From Cinclus cinclus (taxonomy: Eukaryota > Chordata > Aves > Passeriformes > Cinclidae), in contig NW_026912207.1 of NCBI RefSeq assembly GCF_963662255.1, positions 143,501 through 207,500 on the forward strand: a DNA stretch of 64,000 bases, written 5' to 3'. Below are positions 20,686 through 33,096 of the stretch, piece by piece. Both the position numbers and the translations under genes were made by a program. Numbering within the stretch: position 1 is the stretch's first letter; the number at the start of each line of letters is the position of its first letter. The notes beneath the pieces are model-generated. The model saw only the letters and a list, made by a program, of their open reading frames with translations, made no database searches and had not been told where the DNA came from.

Positions 20686-22064
20686 CTCGCAGCGAGCACG
20701 CTGCTCCTGGCTTTCGCTTCTGCCGCAACGAGCTCGCTACGAGCACTTTTCTTCTCAACCCTCTAGACCATTGCGTTCTGCTTTTCTTGTCTCGTGAATG
20801 GAGACGGAAAGCTTCTCGGCTACAATCTCGCCTAGAACAACTGCGGCTACACATTAAGCTCGCCCGGAACGCCCTGCTGAAACTTGCCTTCTGGCACCAC
20901 ATTCGCGGGGCAGCCGTCTTTCTTCGGCCACCTGCCAAGTGGCCCCATATCGCCGCGCTCGTTGCACTCCGCTTGTCAGATTGGCTTCCCGTGGCGCTGA
21001 TTGCAGCCTGGCCAAATACTCGCGCTGCGGAGAGCTGTCTCGCAGACAATCATGATCCAGCATAGAAATTTGTCCTGCAATGTTCCCCCCTCTTTTCCCG
21101 CATTGTGCTGCTCTGATGAATGCCTTGAGCATGGAACGACTTAAGCCAGCAAGTATTCCTCGCCGGCCACCTCTCGCTGTGCAAGAGGTATGCCGTGGAC
21201 CCTTGGAACGCTGCCAAGCAAAAAGCAGAGCAGTGACCATAAAAGCGAGGAGAGAGCATGCACGAAGCACACTAGTTCTGTCTAGTGCTTTCCGTGCAGA
21301 GAGGCGGCAAAGCTGAATGCCGTGCCAGAGCTTCACTTCTCGCTGGAGCACAGGAAGGCAAGAATGAAGAGGCAGAACACAGCCTTGGTTTCAGCTGCCT
21401 CCGGGGCTGCAAAAGTTCAGCAATAGCTCTGTCAAAGCAGAACTCGGCTGAGAATGCTCTCGCAGCTTGGGAAAGTTAGGCGCAGCTGTTGACCAGCTCT
21501 GCCCGTGGCCACAGGCTGCTTCTTCCACCTTCACTGTGGCAGAGCTTTTGCGGAACAGAGACGGCATTCTTCAAGGGCGTGTTCTCCAAGGTGCTGTGAA
21601 ACAGAGCCTAGCACGCTGTCTCGCTGATCCTGGCTTTCGGCAAGCAGGCGTGCCAGACCGCCTACATTCTGCACTCTGGCAGCCTAGTTGCCAGCTTTCG
21701 GCAGCTGCTGTCCTAGCAAGGAAGCTCAGGGAGTCAAAGCCAGTGCCGGGCGGCACCTTTCTGCTTTGCCCGCCTAAGCGGCGCCACGCTCCCTCGGATA
21801 CTGTGTCCTTTCCCTCTGCACTGCGTCTGCCGAGGTGCTCTCTGCCTCTCGGAGCAGAAGGGCAAAGGACAATGTTTTCCACAGCAGGGTAGAAATGGCA
21901 TTGCTAGCAGGAAAGCTAGATGCCTTGGGACTGTCCCCTTAGCCCTTGCCACTCACTTCAGGCTCGTACGCTAAGCAGAACAGCCTGCTGTTCTGAAGCT
22001 TCGCTGGCTGCCGTTCGTGCCCAGACGCGATTTCCTTCCCAAGGAGGCGAAGCGCCGTCTACTT
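20686..22064 (+). repeat. Satellite unit 16
   Basis: Core haplotype G-A-C-G-C-C-A-T-C-A-G, the same as distant units 35 and 42. Has T711 and private G1244 and A1288. Last unit before the C914 family begins. Confidence 0.95.
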
Positions 22065-23443
22065 CTCGCAGCGAGCACGCTGCTCCTGGCTTTCGCTTCT
22101 GCCGCAACGAGCTCGCTACGAGCACTTTTCTTCTCAACCCTCTAGACCATTGCGTTCTGCTTTTCTTGTCTCGTGAATGGAGACGGAAAGCTTCTCGGCT
22201 ACAATCTCGCCTAGAACAACTGCGGCTACACATTAAGCTCGCCCGGAACGCCCTGCTGAAACTTGCCTTCTGGCACCACATTCGCGGGGCAGCCGTCTTT
22301 CTTCGGCCACCTGCCAAGTGGCCCCATATCGCCGCGCTCGTTGCACTCCGCTTGTCAGATTGGCTTCCCGTGGCGCTGATTTCAGCCTGGCCAAATACTC
22401 GCGCTGCGGAGAGCTGTCTCGCAGACAATCATGATCAGGCATAGAAATTTGTCCTGCAATGTTCCCCCCTCTTTTCCCGCATTGTGCTGCTCTGATGAAT
22501 GCCTTGAGCATGGAACGACTTAAGCCAGCAAGTATTCCTCGCCGGCCACCTCTCGCTGTGCAAGAGGTATGCCGTGGAGCCTTGGAACGCTGCCAAGCAA
22601 AAAGCAGAGCAGTGACCATAAAAGCGAGGAGAGAGCATGCACGAAGCACACTAGTTCTGTCTAGTGCTTTCCGTGCAGAGAGGCGGCAAAGCTGAATGCC
22701 GTGCCAGAGCTTCACTTCTCGCTGGAGCACAGGAAGGCAAGAATGAAGAGGCAGAACACAGCCTTGGTTTCAGCAGCCTCCGGGGCTGCAAAAGTTCAGC
22801 AATAGCTCTGTCAAAGCAGAACTCGGCTGAGAATGCTCTCGCAGCTTGGGAAAGTTAGGCGCAGCTGTTGACCAGCTCTGCCCGTGGCCACAGGCTGCTT
22901 CTTCCACCTTCACTGTGGCAGAGCTTTTGCGGAACAGAGAGGGCATTCTTCAAGGGCGTGTTCTCCAAGGTGCTGTGCAACAGAGCCTAGCACGCTGTCT
23001 CGCTGATCCTGGCTTTCGGCAAGCAGGCGTGCCAGACCGCCTACATTCTGCACTCTGGCAGCCTAGTTGCCAGCTTTCGGCAGCTGCTGTCCTAGCAAGG
23101 AAGCTCAGGGAGTCAAAGCCAGTGCCGGGCGGCACCTTTCTGCTTTGCCCGCCTAAGCGGCGCCACGCTCCCTCGGATACTGTGTCCTTTCCCTCTGCAC
23201 TGCGTCTGCCGAGGTGCTCTGTGCCTCTCGGAGCAGAAGGGCAAAGGACAATGTTTTCCACGGCAGGGTAGAAATGGCATTGCTAGCAGGAAAGCTAGAT
23301 GCCTTGGAACTGTCCCCTTAGCCCTTGCCACTCACTTCAGGCTCGTACGCTGAGCAGAACAGCCTGCTGTTCTGAAGCTTCGCTGGCTGCCGTTCGTGCC
23401 CAGACGCCATTTCCTTCCCAAGGAGGCGAAGCGCCGTCTACTT
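22065..23443 (+). repeat. Satellite unit 17, first C914/G1198 unit
   Basis: Core haplotype T-A-A-G-G-G-C-T-G-G-C. AG at 373-374 creates TGATCA at unit positions 368-373. Matches unit 20 at every core site except 515. Confidence 0.95.
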
Positions 23444-24822
23444 CTCGCAGCGAGCACGCTGCTCCTGGCTTTCGCTTCTGCCGCAACGAGCTCGCTACGA
23501 GCACTTTTCTTCTCAACCCTCTAGACCATTGCGTTCTGCTTTTCTTGTCTCGTGAATGGAGACGGAAAGCTTCTCGGCTACAATCTCGCCTAGAACAACT
23601 GCGGCTACACATTAAGCTCGCCCGGAACGCCCTGCTGAAACTTGCCTTCTGGCACCACATTCGCGGGGCAGCCGTCTTTCTTCGGCCACCTGCCAAGTGG
23701 CCCCATATCGCCGCGCTCGTTGCACTCCGCTTGTCAGATTGGCTTCCCGTGGCGCTGATTGCAGCCTGGCCAAATACTCGCGCTGCGGAGAGCTGTCTCG
23801 CAGACAATCATGATCAGGCATAGAAATTTGTCCTGCAATGTTCCCCCCTCTTTTCCCGCATTGTGCTGCTCTGATGAATGCCTTGAGCATGGAACGACTT
23901 AAGCCAGCAAGTATTCCTCGCCGGCCACCTCTCGCTGTGCAAGAGGTATGCCGTGGAGCCTTGGAACGCTGCCAAGCAAAAAGCAGAGCAGTGACCATAA
24001 AAGCGAGGAGAGAGCATGCACGAAGCACACTAGTTCTGTCTAGTGCTTTCCGTGCAGAGAGGCGGCAAAGCTGAATGCCGTGCCAGAGCTTCACTTCTCG
24101 CTGGAGCACAGGAAGGCAAGAATGAAGAGGCAGAACACAGCCTTGGTTTCAGCAGCCTCCGGGGCTGCAAAAGTTCAGCAATAGCTCTGTCAAAGCAGAA
24201 CTCGGCTGAGAATGCTCTCGCAGCTTGGGAAAGTTAGGCGCAGCTGTTGACCAGCTCTGCCCGTGGCCACAGGCTGCTTCTTCCACCTTCACTGTGGCAG
24301 AGCTTTTGCGGAACAGAGACTGCATTCTTCAAGTGCGTGTTCTCCAAGGTGCTGTGAAACAGAGCCTAGCACGCTGTCTCGCTGATCCTGGCTTTCGGCA
24401 AGCAGGCGTGCCAGACCGCCGACATTCTGCACTCTGGCAGCCTAGTTGCCAGCTTTCGGCAGCTGCTGTCCTAGCAAGGAAGCTCAGGGAGTCAAAGCCA
24501 GTGCCGGGCGGCACCTTTCTGCTTTGCCCGCCTAAGCGGCGCCACGCTCCCTCGGATACTGTGTCCTTTCCCTCTGCACTGCGTCTGCCGAGGTGCTCTG
24601 TGCCTCTCGGAGCAGAAGGGCAAAGGACAATGTTTTCCACAGCAGGGTAGAAATGGCATTGCTAGCAGGAAAGCTAGATGCCTTGGAACTGTCCCCTTAG
24701 CCCTTGCCACTCACTTCAGGCTCGTACGCTGAGCAGAACAGCCTGCTGTTCTGAAGCTTCGCTGGCTGCCGTTCGTGCCCAGACGCCATTTCCTTCCCAA
24801 GGAGGCGAAGCGCCGTCTACTT
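23444..24822 (+). repeat. Satellite unit 18
   Basis: Core haplotype G-A-A-G-G-C-A-G-G-A-C with AG at 373-374. T878 and T891 are shared only with unit 21, from which no difference was noticed. Confidence 0.95.
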
Positions 24823-26201
24823 CTCGCAGCGAGCACGCTGCTCCTGGCTTTCGCTTCTGCCGCAACGAGCTCGCTACGAGCACTTTTCTTCTCAACCCTC
24901 TAGACCATTGCGTTCTGCTTTTCTTGTCTCGTGAATGGAGACGGAAAGCTTCTCGGCTACAATCTCGCCTAGAACAACTGCGGCTACACATTAAGCTCGC
25001 CCGGAACGCCCTGCTGAAACTTGCCTTCTGGCACCACATTCGCGGGGCAGCCGTCTTTCTTCGGCCACCTGCCAAGTGGCCCCATATCGCCGCGCTCGTT
25101 GCACTCCGCTTGTCAGATTGGCTTCCCGTGGCGCTGATTTCAGCCTGGCCAAATACTCGCGCTGCGGAGAGCTGTCTCGCAGACAATCATGATCAGGCAT
25201 AGAAATTTGTCCTGCAATGTTCCCCCCTCTTTTCCCGCATTGTGCTGCTCTGATGAATGCCTTGAGCATGGAACGACTTAAGCCAGCAAGTATTCCTCGC
25301 CGGCCACCTCTCGCTGTGCAAGAGGTATGCCGTGGACCCTTGGAACGCTGCCAAGCAAAAAGCAGAGCAGTGACCATAAAAGCGAGGAGAGAGCATGCAC
25401 GAAGCACACTAGTTCTGTCTAGTGCTTTCCGTGCAGAGAGGCGGCAAAGCTGAATGCCGTGCCAGAGCTTCACTTCTCGCTGGAGCACAGGAAGGCAAGA
25501 ATGAAGAGGCAGAACACAGCCTTGGTTTCAGCAGCCTCCGGGGCTGCAAAAGTTCAGCAATAGCTCTGTCAAAGCAGAACTCGGCTGAGAATGCTCTCGC
25601 AGCTTGGGAAAGTTAGGCGCAGCTGTTGACCAGCTCTGCCCGTGGCCACAGGCTGCTTCTTCCACCTTCACTGTGGCAGAGCTTTTGCGGAACAGAGAGG
25701 GCATTCTTCAAGGGCGTGTTCTCCAAGGTGCTGTGCAACAGAGCCTAGCACGCTGTCTCGCTGATCCTGGCTTTCGGCAAGCAGGCGTGCCAGACCGCCT
25801 ACATTCTGCACTCTGGCAGCCTAGTTGCCAGCTTTCGGCAGCTGCTGTCCTAGCAAGGAAGCTCAGGGAGTCAAAGCCAGTGCCGGGCGGCACCTTTCTG
25901 CTTTGCCCGCCTAAGCGGCGCCACGCTCCCTCGGATACTGTGTCCTTTCCCTCTGCACTGCGTCTGCCGAGGTGCTCTGTGCCTCTCGGAGCAGAAGGGC
26001 AAAGGACAATGTTTTCCACGGCAGGGTAGAAATGGCATTGCTAGCAGGAAAGCTAGATGCCTTGGAACTGTCCCCTTAGCCCTTGCCACTCACTTCAGGC
26101 TCGTACGCTGAGCAGAACAGCCTGCTGTTCTGAAGCTTCGCTGGCTGCCGTTCGTGCCCAGACGCGATTTCCTTCCCAAGGAGGCGAAGCGCCGTCTACT
26201 T
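24823..26201 (+). repeat. Satellite unit 19
   Basis: Core haplotype T-A-A-G-C-G-C-T-G-G-G. Differs from unit 20 only at 1344, and from unit 22 only at 1285. Confidence 0.95.
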
Positions 26202-27580
26202 CTCGCAGCGAGCACGCTGCTCCTGGCTTTCGCTTCTGCCGCAACGAGCTCGCTACGAGCACTTTTCTTCTCAACCCTCTAGACCATTGCGTTCTGCTTT
26301 TCTTGTCTCGTGAATGGAGACGGAAAGCTTCTCGGCTACAATCTCGCCTAGAACAACTGCGGCTACACATTAAGCTCGCCCGGAACGCCCTGCTGAAACT
26401 TGCCTTCTGGCACCACATTCGCGGGGCAGCCGTCTTTCTTCGGCCACCTGCCAAGTGGCCCCATATCGCCGCGCTCGTTGCACTCCGCTTGTCAGATTGG
26501 CTTCCCGTGGCGCTGATTTCAGCCTGGCCAAATACTCGCGCTGCGGAGAGCTGTCTCGCAGACAATCATGATCAGGCATAGAAATTTGTCCTGCAATGTT
26601 CCCCCCTCTTTTCCCGCATTGTGCTGCTCTGATGAATGCCTTGAGCATGGAACGACTTAAGCCAGCAAGTATTCCTCGCCGGCCACCTCTCGCTGTGCAA
26701 GAGGTATGCCGTGGACCCTTGGAACGCTGCCAAGCAAAAAGCAGAGCAGTGACCATAAAAGCGAGGAGAGAGCATGCACGAAGCACACTAGTTCTGTCTA
26801 GTGCTTTCCGTGCAGAGAGGCGGCAAAGCTGAATGCCGTGCCAGAGCTTCACTTCTCGCTGGAGCACAGGAAGGCAAGAATGAAGAGGCAGAACACAGCC
26901 TTGGTTTCAGCAGCCTCCGGGGCTGCAAAAGTTCAGCAATAGCTCTGTCAAAGCAGAACTCGGCTGAGAATGCTCTCGCAGCTTGGGAAAGTTAGGCGCA
27001 GCTGTTGACCAGCTCTGCCCGTGGCCACAGGCTGCTTCTTCCACCTTCACTGTGGCAGAGCTTTTGCGGAACAGAGAGGGCATTCTTCAAGGGCGTGTTC
27101 TCCAAGGTGCTGTGCAACAGAGCCTAGCACGCTGTCTCGCTGATCCTGGCTTTCGGCAAGCAGGCGTGCCAGACCGCCTACATTCTGCACTCTGGCAGCC
27201 TAGTTGCCAGCTTTCGGCAGCTGCTGTCCTAGCAAGGAAGCTCAGGGAGTCAAAGCCAGTGCCGGGCGGCACCTTTCTGCTTTGCCCGCCTAAGCGGCGC
27301 CACGCTCCCTCGGATACTGTGTCCTTTCCCTCTGCACTGCGTCTGCCGAGGTGCTCTGTGCCTCTCGGAGCAGAAGGGCAAAGGACAATGTTTTCCACGG
27401 CAGGGTAGAAATGGCATTGCTAGCAGGAAAGCTAGATGCCTTGGAACTGTCCCCTTAGCCCTTGCCACTCACTTCAGGCTCGTACGCTGAGCAGAACAGC
27501 CTGCTGTTCTGAAGCTTCGCTGGCTGCCGTTCGTGCCCAGACGCCATTTCCTTCCCAAGGAGGCGAAGCGCCGTCTACTT
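26202..27580 (+). repeat. Satellite unit 20
   Basis: Core haplotype T-A-A-G-C-G-C-T-G-G-C. Counterpart of unit 17 in the second copy of a three-unit block; the same core haplotype recurs in units 25 and 33. Confidence 0.95.
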
Positions 27581-28959
27581 CTCGCAGCGAGCACGCTGCT
27601 CCTGGCTTTCGCTTCTGCCGCAACGAGCTCGCTACGAGCACTTTTCTTCTCAACCCTCTAGACCATTGCGTTCTGCTTTTCTTGTCTCGTGAATGGAGAC
27701 GGAAAGCTTCTCGGCTACAATCTCGCCTAGAACAACTGCGGCTACACATTAAGCTCGCCCGGAACGCCCTGCTGAAACTTGCCTTCTGGCACCACATTCG
27801 CGGGGCAGCCGTCTTTCTTCGGCCACCTGCCAAGTGGCCCCATATCGCCGCGCTCGTTGCACTCCGCTTGTCAGATTGGCTTCCCGTGGCGCTGATTGCA
27901 GCCTGGCCAAATACTCGCGCTGCGGAGAGCTGTCTCGCAGACAATCATGATCAGGCATAGAAATTTGTCCTGCAATGTTCCCCCCTCTTTTCCCGCATTG
28001 TGCTGCTCTGATGAATGCCTTGAGCATGGAACGACTTAAGCCAGCAAGTATTCCTCGCCGGCCACCTCTCGCTGTGCAAGAGGTATGCCGTGGAGCCTTG
28101 GAACGCTGCCAAGCAAAAAGCAGAGCAGTGACCATAAAAGCGAGGAGAGAGCATGCACGAAGCACACTAGTTCTGTCTAGTGCTTTCCGTGCAGAGAGGC
28201 GGCAAAGCTGAATGCCGTGCCAGAGCTTCACTTCTCGCTGGAGCACAGGAAGGCAAGAATGAAGAGGCAGAACACAGCCTTGGTTTCAGCAGCCTCCGGG
28301 GCTGCAAAAGTTCAGCAATAGCTCTGTCAAAGCAGAACTCGGCTGAGAATGCTCTCGCAGCTTGGGAAAGTTAGGCGCAGCTGTTGACCAGCTCTGCCCG
28401 TGGCCACAGGCTGCTTCTTCCACCTTCACTGTGGCAGAGCTTTTGCGGAACAGAGACTGCATTCTTCAAGTGCGTGTTCTCCAAGGTGCTGTGAAACAGA
28501 GCCTAGCACGCTGTCTCGCTGATCCTGGCTTTCGGCAAGCAGGCGTGCCAGACCGCCGACATTCTGCACTCTGGCAGCCTAGTTGCCAGCTTTCGGCAGC
28601 TGCTGTCCTAGCAAGGAAGCTCAGGGAGTCAAAGCCAGTGCCGGGCGGCACCTTTCTGCTTTGCCCGCCTAAGCGGCGCCACGCTCCCTCGGATACTGTG
28701 TCCTTTCCCTCTGCACTGCGTCTGCCGAGGTGCTCTGTGCCTCTCGGAGCAGAAGGGCAAAGGACAATGTTTTCCACAGCAGGGTAGAAATGGCATTGCT
28801 AGCAGGAAAGCTAGATGCCTTGGAACTGTCCCCTTAGCCCTTGCCACTCACTTCAGGCTCGTACGCTGAGCAGAACAGCCTGCTGTTCTGAAGCTTCGCT
28901 GGCTGCCGTTCGTGCCCAGACGCCATTTCCTTCCCAAGGAGGCGAAGCGCCGTCTACTT
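27581..28959 (+). repeat. Satellite unit 21
   Basis: Core haplotype G-A-A-G-G-C-A-G-G-A-C with T878 and T891. Copy of unit 18 at a 4137-bp offset. Confidence 0.95.
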
Positions 28960-30338
28960 CTCGCAGCGAGCACGCTGCTCCTGGCTTTCGCTTCTGCCGC
29001 AACGAGCTCGCTACGAGCACTTTTCTTCTCAACCCTCTAGACCATTGCGTTCTGCTTTTCTTGTCTCGTGAATGGAGACGGAAAGCTTCTCGGCTACAAT
29101 CTCGCCTAGAACAACTGCGGCTACACATTAAGCTCGCCCGGAACGCCCTGCTGAAACTTGCCTTCTGGCACCACATTCGCGGGGCAGCCGTCTTTCTTCG
29201 GCCACCTGCCAAGTGGCCCCATATCGCCGCGCTCGTTGCACTCCGCTTGTCAGATTGGCTTCCCGTGGCGCTGATTTCAGCCTGGCCAAATACTCGCGCT
29301 GCGGAGAGCTGTCTCGCAGACAATCATGATCAGGCATAGAAATTTGTCCTGCAATGTTCCCCCCTCTTTTCCCGCATTGTGCTGCTCTGATGAATGCCTT
29401 GAGCATGGAACGACTTAAGCCAGCAAGTATTCCTCGCCGGCCACCTCTCGCTGTGCAAGAGGTATGCCGTGGACCCTTGGAACGCTGCCAAGCAAAAAGC
29501 AGAGCAGTGACCATAAAAGCGAGGAGAGAGCATGCACGAAGCACACTAGTTCTGTCTAGTGCTTTCCGTGCAGAGAGGCGGCAAAGCTGAATGCCGTGCC
29601 AGAGCTTCACTTCTCGCTGGAGCACAGGAAGGCAAGAATGAAGAGGCAGAACACAGCCTTGGTTTCAGCAGCCTCCGGGGCTGCAAAAGTTCAGCAATAG
29701 CTCTGTCAAAGCAGAACTCGGCTGAGAATGCTCTCGCAGCTTGGGAAAGTTAGGCGCAGCTGTTGACCAGCTCTGCCCGTGGCCACAGGCTGCTTCTTCC
29801 ACCTTCACTGTGGCAGAGCTTTTGCGGAACAGAGAGGGCATTCTTCAAGGGCGTGTTCTCCAAGGTGCTGTGCAACAGAGCCTAGCACGCTGTCTCGCTG
29901 ATCCTGGCTTTCGGCAAGCAGGCGTGCCAGACCGCCTACATTCTGCACTCTGGCAGCCTAGTTGCCAGCTTTCGGCAGCTGCTGTCCTAGCAAGGAAGCT
30001 CAGGGAGTCAAAGCCAGTGCCGGGCGGCACCTTTCTGCTTTGCCCGCCTAAGCGGCGCCACGCTCCCTCGGATACTGTGTCCTTTCCCTCTGCACTGCGT
30101 CTGCCGAGGTGCTCTGTGCCTCTCGGAGCAGAAGGGCAAAGGACAATGTTTTCCACGGCAGGGTAGAAATGGCATTGCTAGCAGGAAAGCTAGATGCCTT
30201 GGAACTGTCCCCTTAGCCCTTGCCACTCACTTCAGGCTCGTACACTGAGCAGAACAGCCTGCTGTTCTGAAGCTTCGCTGGCTGCCGTTCGTGCCCAGAC
30301 GCGATTTCCTTCCCAAGGAGGCGAAGCGCCGTCTACTT
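28960..30338 (+). repeat. Satellite unit 22
   Basis: Core haplotype T-A-A-G-C-G-C-T-G-G-G. A1285 (window 30244) is shared only with unit 30 (41276) and marks the left side of the block copied at an 8-unit offset. Confidence 0.95.
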
Positions 30339-31717
30339 CTCGCAGCGAGCACGCTGCTCCTGGCTTTCGCTTCTGCCGCAACGAGCTCGCTACGAGCACT
30401 TTTCTTCTCAACCCTCTAGACCATTGCGTTCTGCTTTTCTTGTCTCGTGAATGGAGACGGAAAGCTTCTCGGCTACAATCTCGCCTAGAACAACTGCGGC
30501 TACACATTAAGCTCGCCCGGAACGCCCTGCTGAAACTTGCCTTCTGGCACCACATTCGCGGGGCAGCCGTCTTTCTTCGGCCACCTGCCAAGTGGCCCCA
30601 TATCGCCGCGCTCGTTGCACTCCGCTTGTCAGATTGGCTTCCCGTGGCGCTGATTGCAGCCTGGCCAAATACTCGCGCTGCGGAGAGCTGTCTCGCAGAC
30701 AATCATGATCCAGCATAGAAATTTGTCCTGCAATGTTCCCCCCTCTTTTCCCGCATTGTGCTGCTCTGATGAATGCCTTGAGCATGGAACGACTTAAGCC
30801 AGCAAGTATTCCTCGCCGGCCACCTCTCGCTGTGCAAGAGGTATGCCGTGGACCCTTGGAACGCTGCCAAGCAAAAAGCAGAGCAGTGACCATAAAAGCG
30901 AGGAGAGAGCATGCACGAAGCACACTAGTTCTGTCTAGTGCTTTCCGTGCAGAGAGGCGGCAAAGCTGAATGCCGTGCCAGAGCTTCACTTCTCGCTGGA
31001 GCACAGGAAGGCAAGAATGAAGAGGCAGAACACAGCCTTGGTTTCAGCAGCCTCCGGGGCTGCAAAAGTTCAGCAATAGCTCTGTCAAAGCAGAACTCGG
31101 CTGAGAATGCTCTCGCAGCTTGGGAAAGTTAGGCGCAGCTGTTGACCAGCTCTGCCCGTGGCCACAGGCTGCTTCTTCCACCTTCACTGTGGCAGAGCTT
31201 TTGCGGAACAGAGAGGGCATTCTTCAAGGGCGTGTTCTCCAAGGTGCTGTGCAACAGAGCCTAGCACGCTGTCTCGCTGATCCTGGCTTTCGGCAAGCAG
31301 GCGTGCCAGACCGCCTACATTCTGCACTCTGGCAGCCTAGTTGCCAGCTTTCGGCAGCTGCTGTCCTAGCAAGGAAGCTCAGGGAGTCAAAGCCAGTGCC
31401 GGGCGGCACCTTTCTGCTTTGCCCGCCTAAGCGGCGCCACGCTCCCTCGGATACTGTGTCCTTTCCCTCTGCACTGCGTCTGCCGAGGTGCTCTCTGCCT
31501 CTCGGAGCAGAAGGGCAAAGGACAATGTTTTCCACAGCAGGGTAGAAATGGCATTGCTAGCAGGAAAGCTAGATGCCTTGGAACTGTCCCCTTAGCCCTT
31601 GCCACTCACTTCAGGCTCGTACGCTGAGCAGAACAGCCTGCTGTTCTGAAGCTTCGCTGGCTGCCGTTCGTGCCCAGACGCCATTTCCTTCCCAAGGAGG
31701 CGAAGCGCCGTCTACTT
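30339..31717 (+). repeat. Satellite unit 23
   Basis: Core haplotype G-A-C-G-C-G-C-T-C-A-C. C914 with A1198, the presumed intermediate state of the derived family. Matches unit 31 at all sites checked, and unit 39 except for T1228 in that unit. Confidence 0.95.
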
Positions 31718-33096
31718 CTCGCAGCGAGCACGCTGCTCCTGGCTTTCGCTTCTGCCGCAACGAGCTCGCTACGAGCACTTTTCTTCTCAACCCTCTAGAC
31801 CATTGCGTTCTGCTTTTCTTGTCTCGTGAATGGAGACGGAAAGCTTCTCGGCTACAATCTCGCCTAGAACAACTGCGGCTACACATTAAGCTCGCCCGGA
31901 ACGCCCTGCTGAAACTTGCCTTCTGGCACCACATTCGCGGGGCAGCCGTCTTTCTTCGGCCACCTGCCAAGTGGCCCCATATCGCCGCGCTCGTTGCACT
32001 CCGCTTGTCAGATTGGCTTCCCGTGGCGCTGATTGCAGCCTGGCCAAATACTCGCGCTGCGGAGAGCTGTCTCGCAGACAATCATGATCCAGCATAGAAA
32101 TTTGTCCTGCAATGTTCCCCCCTCTTTTCCCGCATTGTGCTGCTCTGATGAATGCCTTGAGCATGGAACGACTTAAGCCAGCAAGTATTCCTCGCCGGCC
32201 ACCTCTCGCTGTGCAAGAGGTATGCCGTGGACCCTTGGAACGCTGCCAAGCAAAAAGCAGAGCAGTGACCATAAAAGCGAGGAGAGAGCATGCACGAAGC
32301 ACACTAGTTCTGTCTAGTGCTTTCCGTGCAGAGAGGCGGCAAAGCTGAATGCCGTGCCAGAGCTTCACTTCTCGCTGGAGCACAGGAAGGCAAGAATGAA
32401 GAGGCAGAACACAGCCTTGGTTTCAGCAGCCTCCGGGGCTGCAAAAGTTCAGCAATAGCTCTGTCAAAGCAGAACTCGGCTGAGAATGCTCTCGCAGCTT
32501 GGGAAAGTTAGGCGCAGCTGTTGACCAGCTCTGCCCGTGGCCACAGGCTGCTTCTTCCACCTTCACTGTGGCAGAGCTTTTGCGGAACAGAGACGGCATT
32601 CTTCAAGGGCGTGTTCTCCAAGGTGCTGTGAAACAGAGCCTAGCACGCTGTCTCGCTGATCCTGGCTTTCGGCAAGCAGGCGTGCCAGACCGCCGACATT
32701 CTGCACTCTGGCAGCCTAGTTGCCAGCTTTCGGCAGCTGCTGTCCTAGCAAGGAAGCTCAGGGAGTCAAAGCCAGTGCCGGGCGGCACCTTTCTGCTTTG
32801 CCCGCCTAAGCGGCGCCACGCTCCCTCGGATACTGTGTCCTTTCCCTCTGCACTGCGTCTGCCGAGGTGCTCTGTGCCTCTCGGAGCAGAAGGGCAAAGG
32901 ACAATGTTTTCCACAGCAGGGTAGAAATGGCATTGCTAGCAGGAAAGCTAGATGCCTTGGAACTGTCCCCTTAGCCCTTGCCACTCACTTCAGGCTCGTA
33001 CGCTGAGCAGAACAGCCTGCTGTTCTGAAGCTTCGCTGGCTGCCGTTCGTGCCCAGACGCCATTTCCTTCCCAAGGAGGCGAAGCGCCGTCTACTT
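31718..33096 (+). repeat. Satellite unit 24
   Basis: Core haplotype G-A-C-G-C-C-A-G-G-A-C. An A914 unit within the derived domain, with G978. Matches unit 32. Confidence 0.95.

Larger units (their letters stand above)
1..22064 (+). repeat. Left domain of the array, units 1-16
   Basis: All 16 units carry A at unit position 914, A at 1198 and CA at 373-374, and none has the derived C914 or G1198 state that is common to the right. Diversity is highest here. Units 2, 5, 7 and 10 share a linked set (altered 336, C341, T415, T502), called alpha here. Units 6, 8 and 11 share another (T90, C214, A231, A345), called beta. The order puts beta directly after alpha three times (5-6, 7-8, 10-11), suggesting a dimeric higher-order repeat that is starting to form or is decaying. 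Confidence 0.85.
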
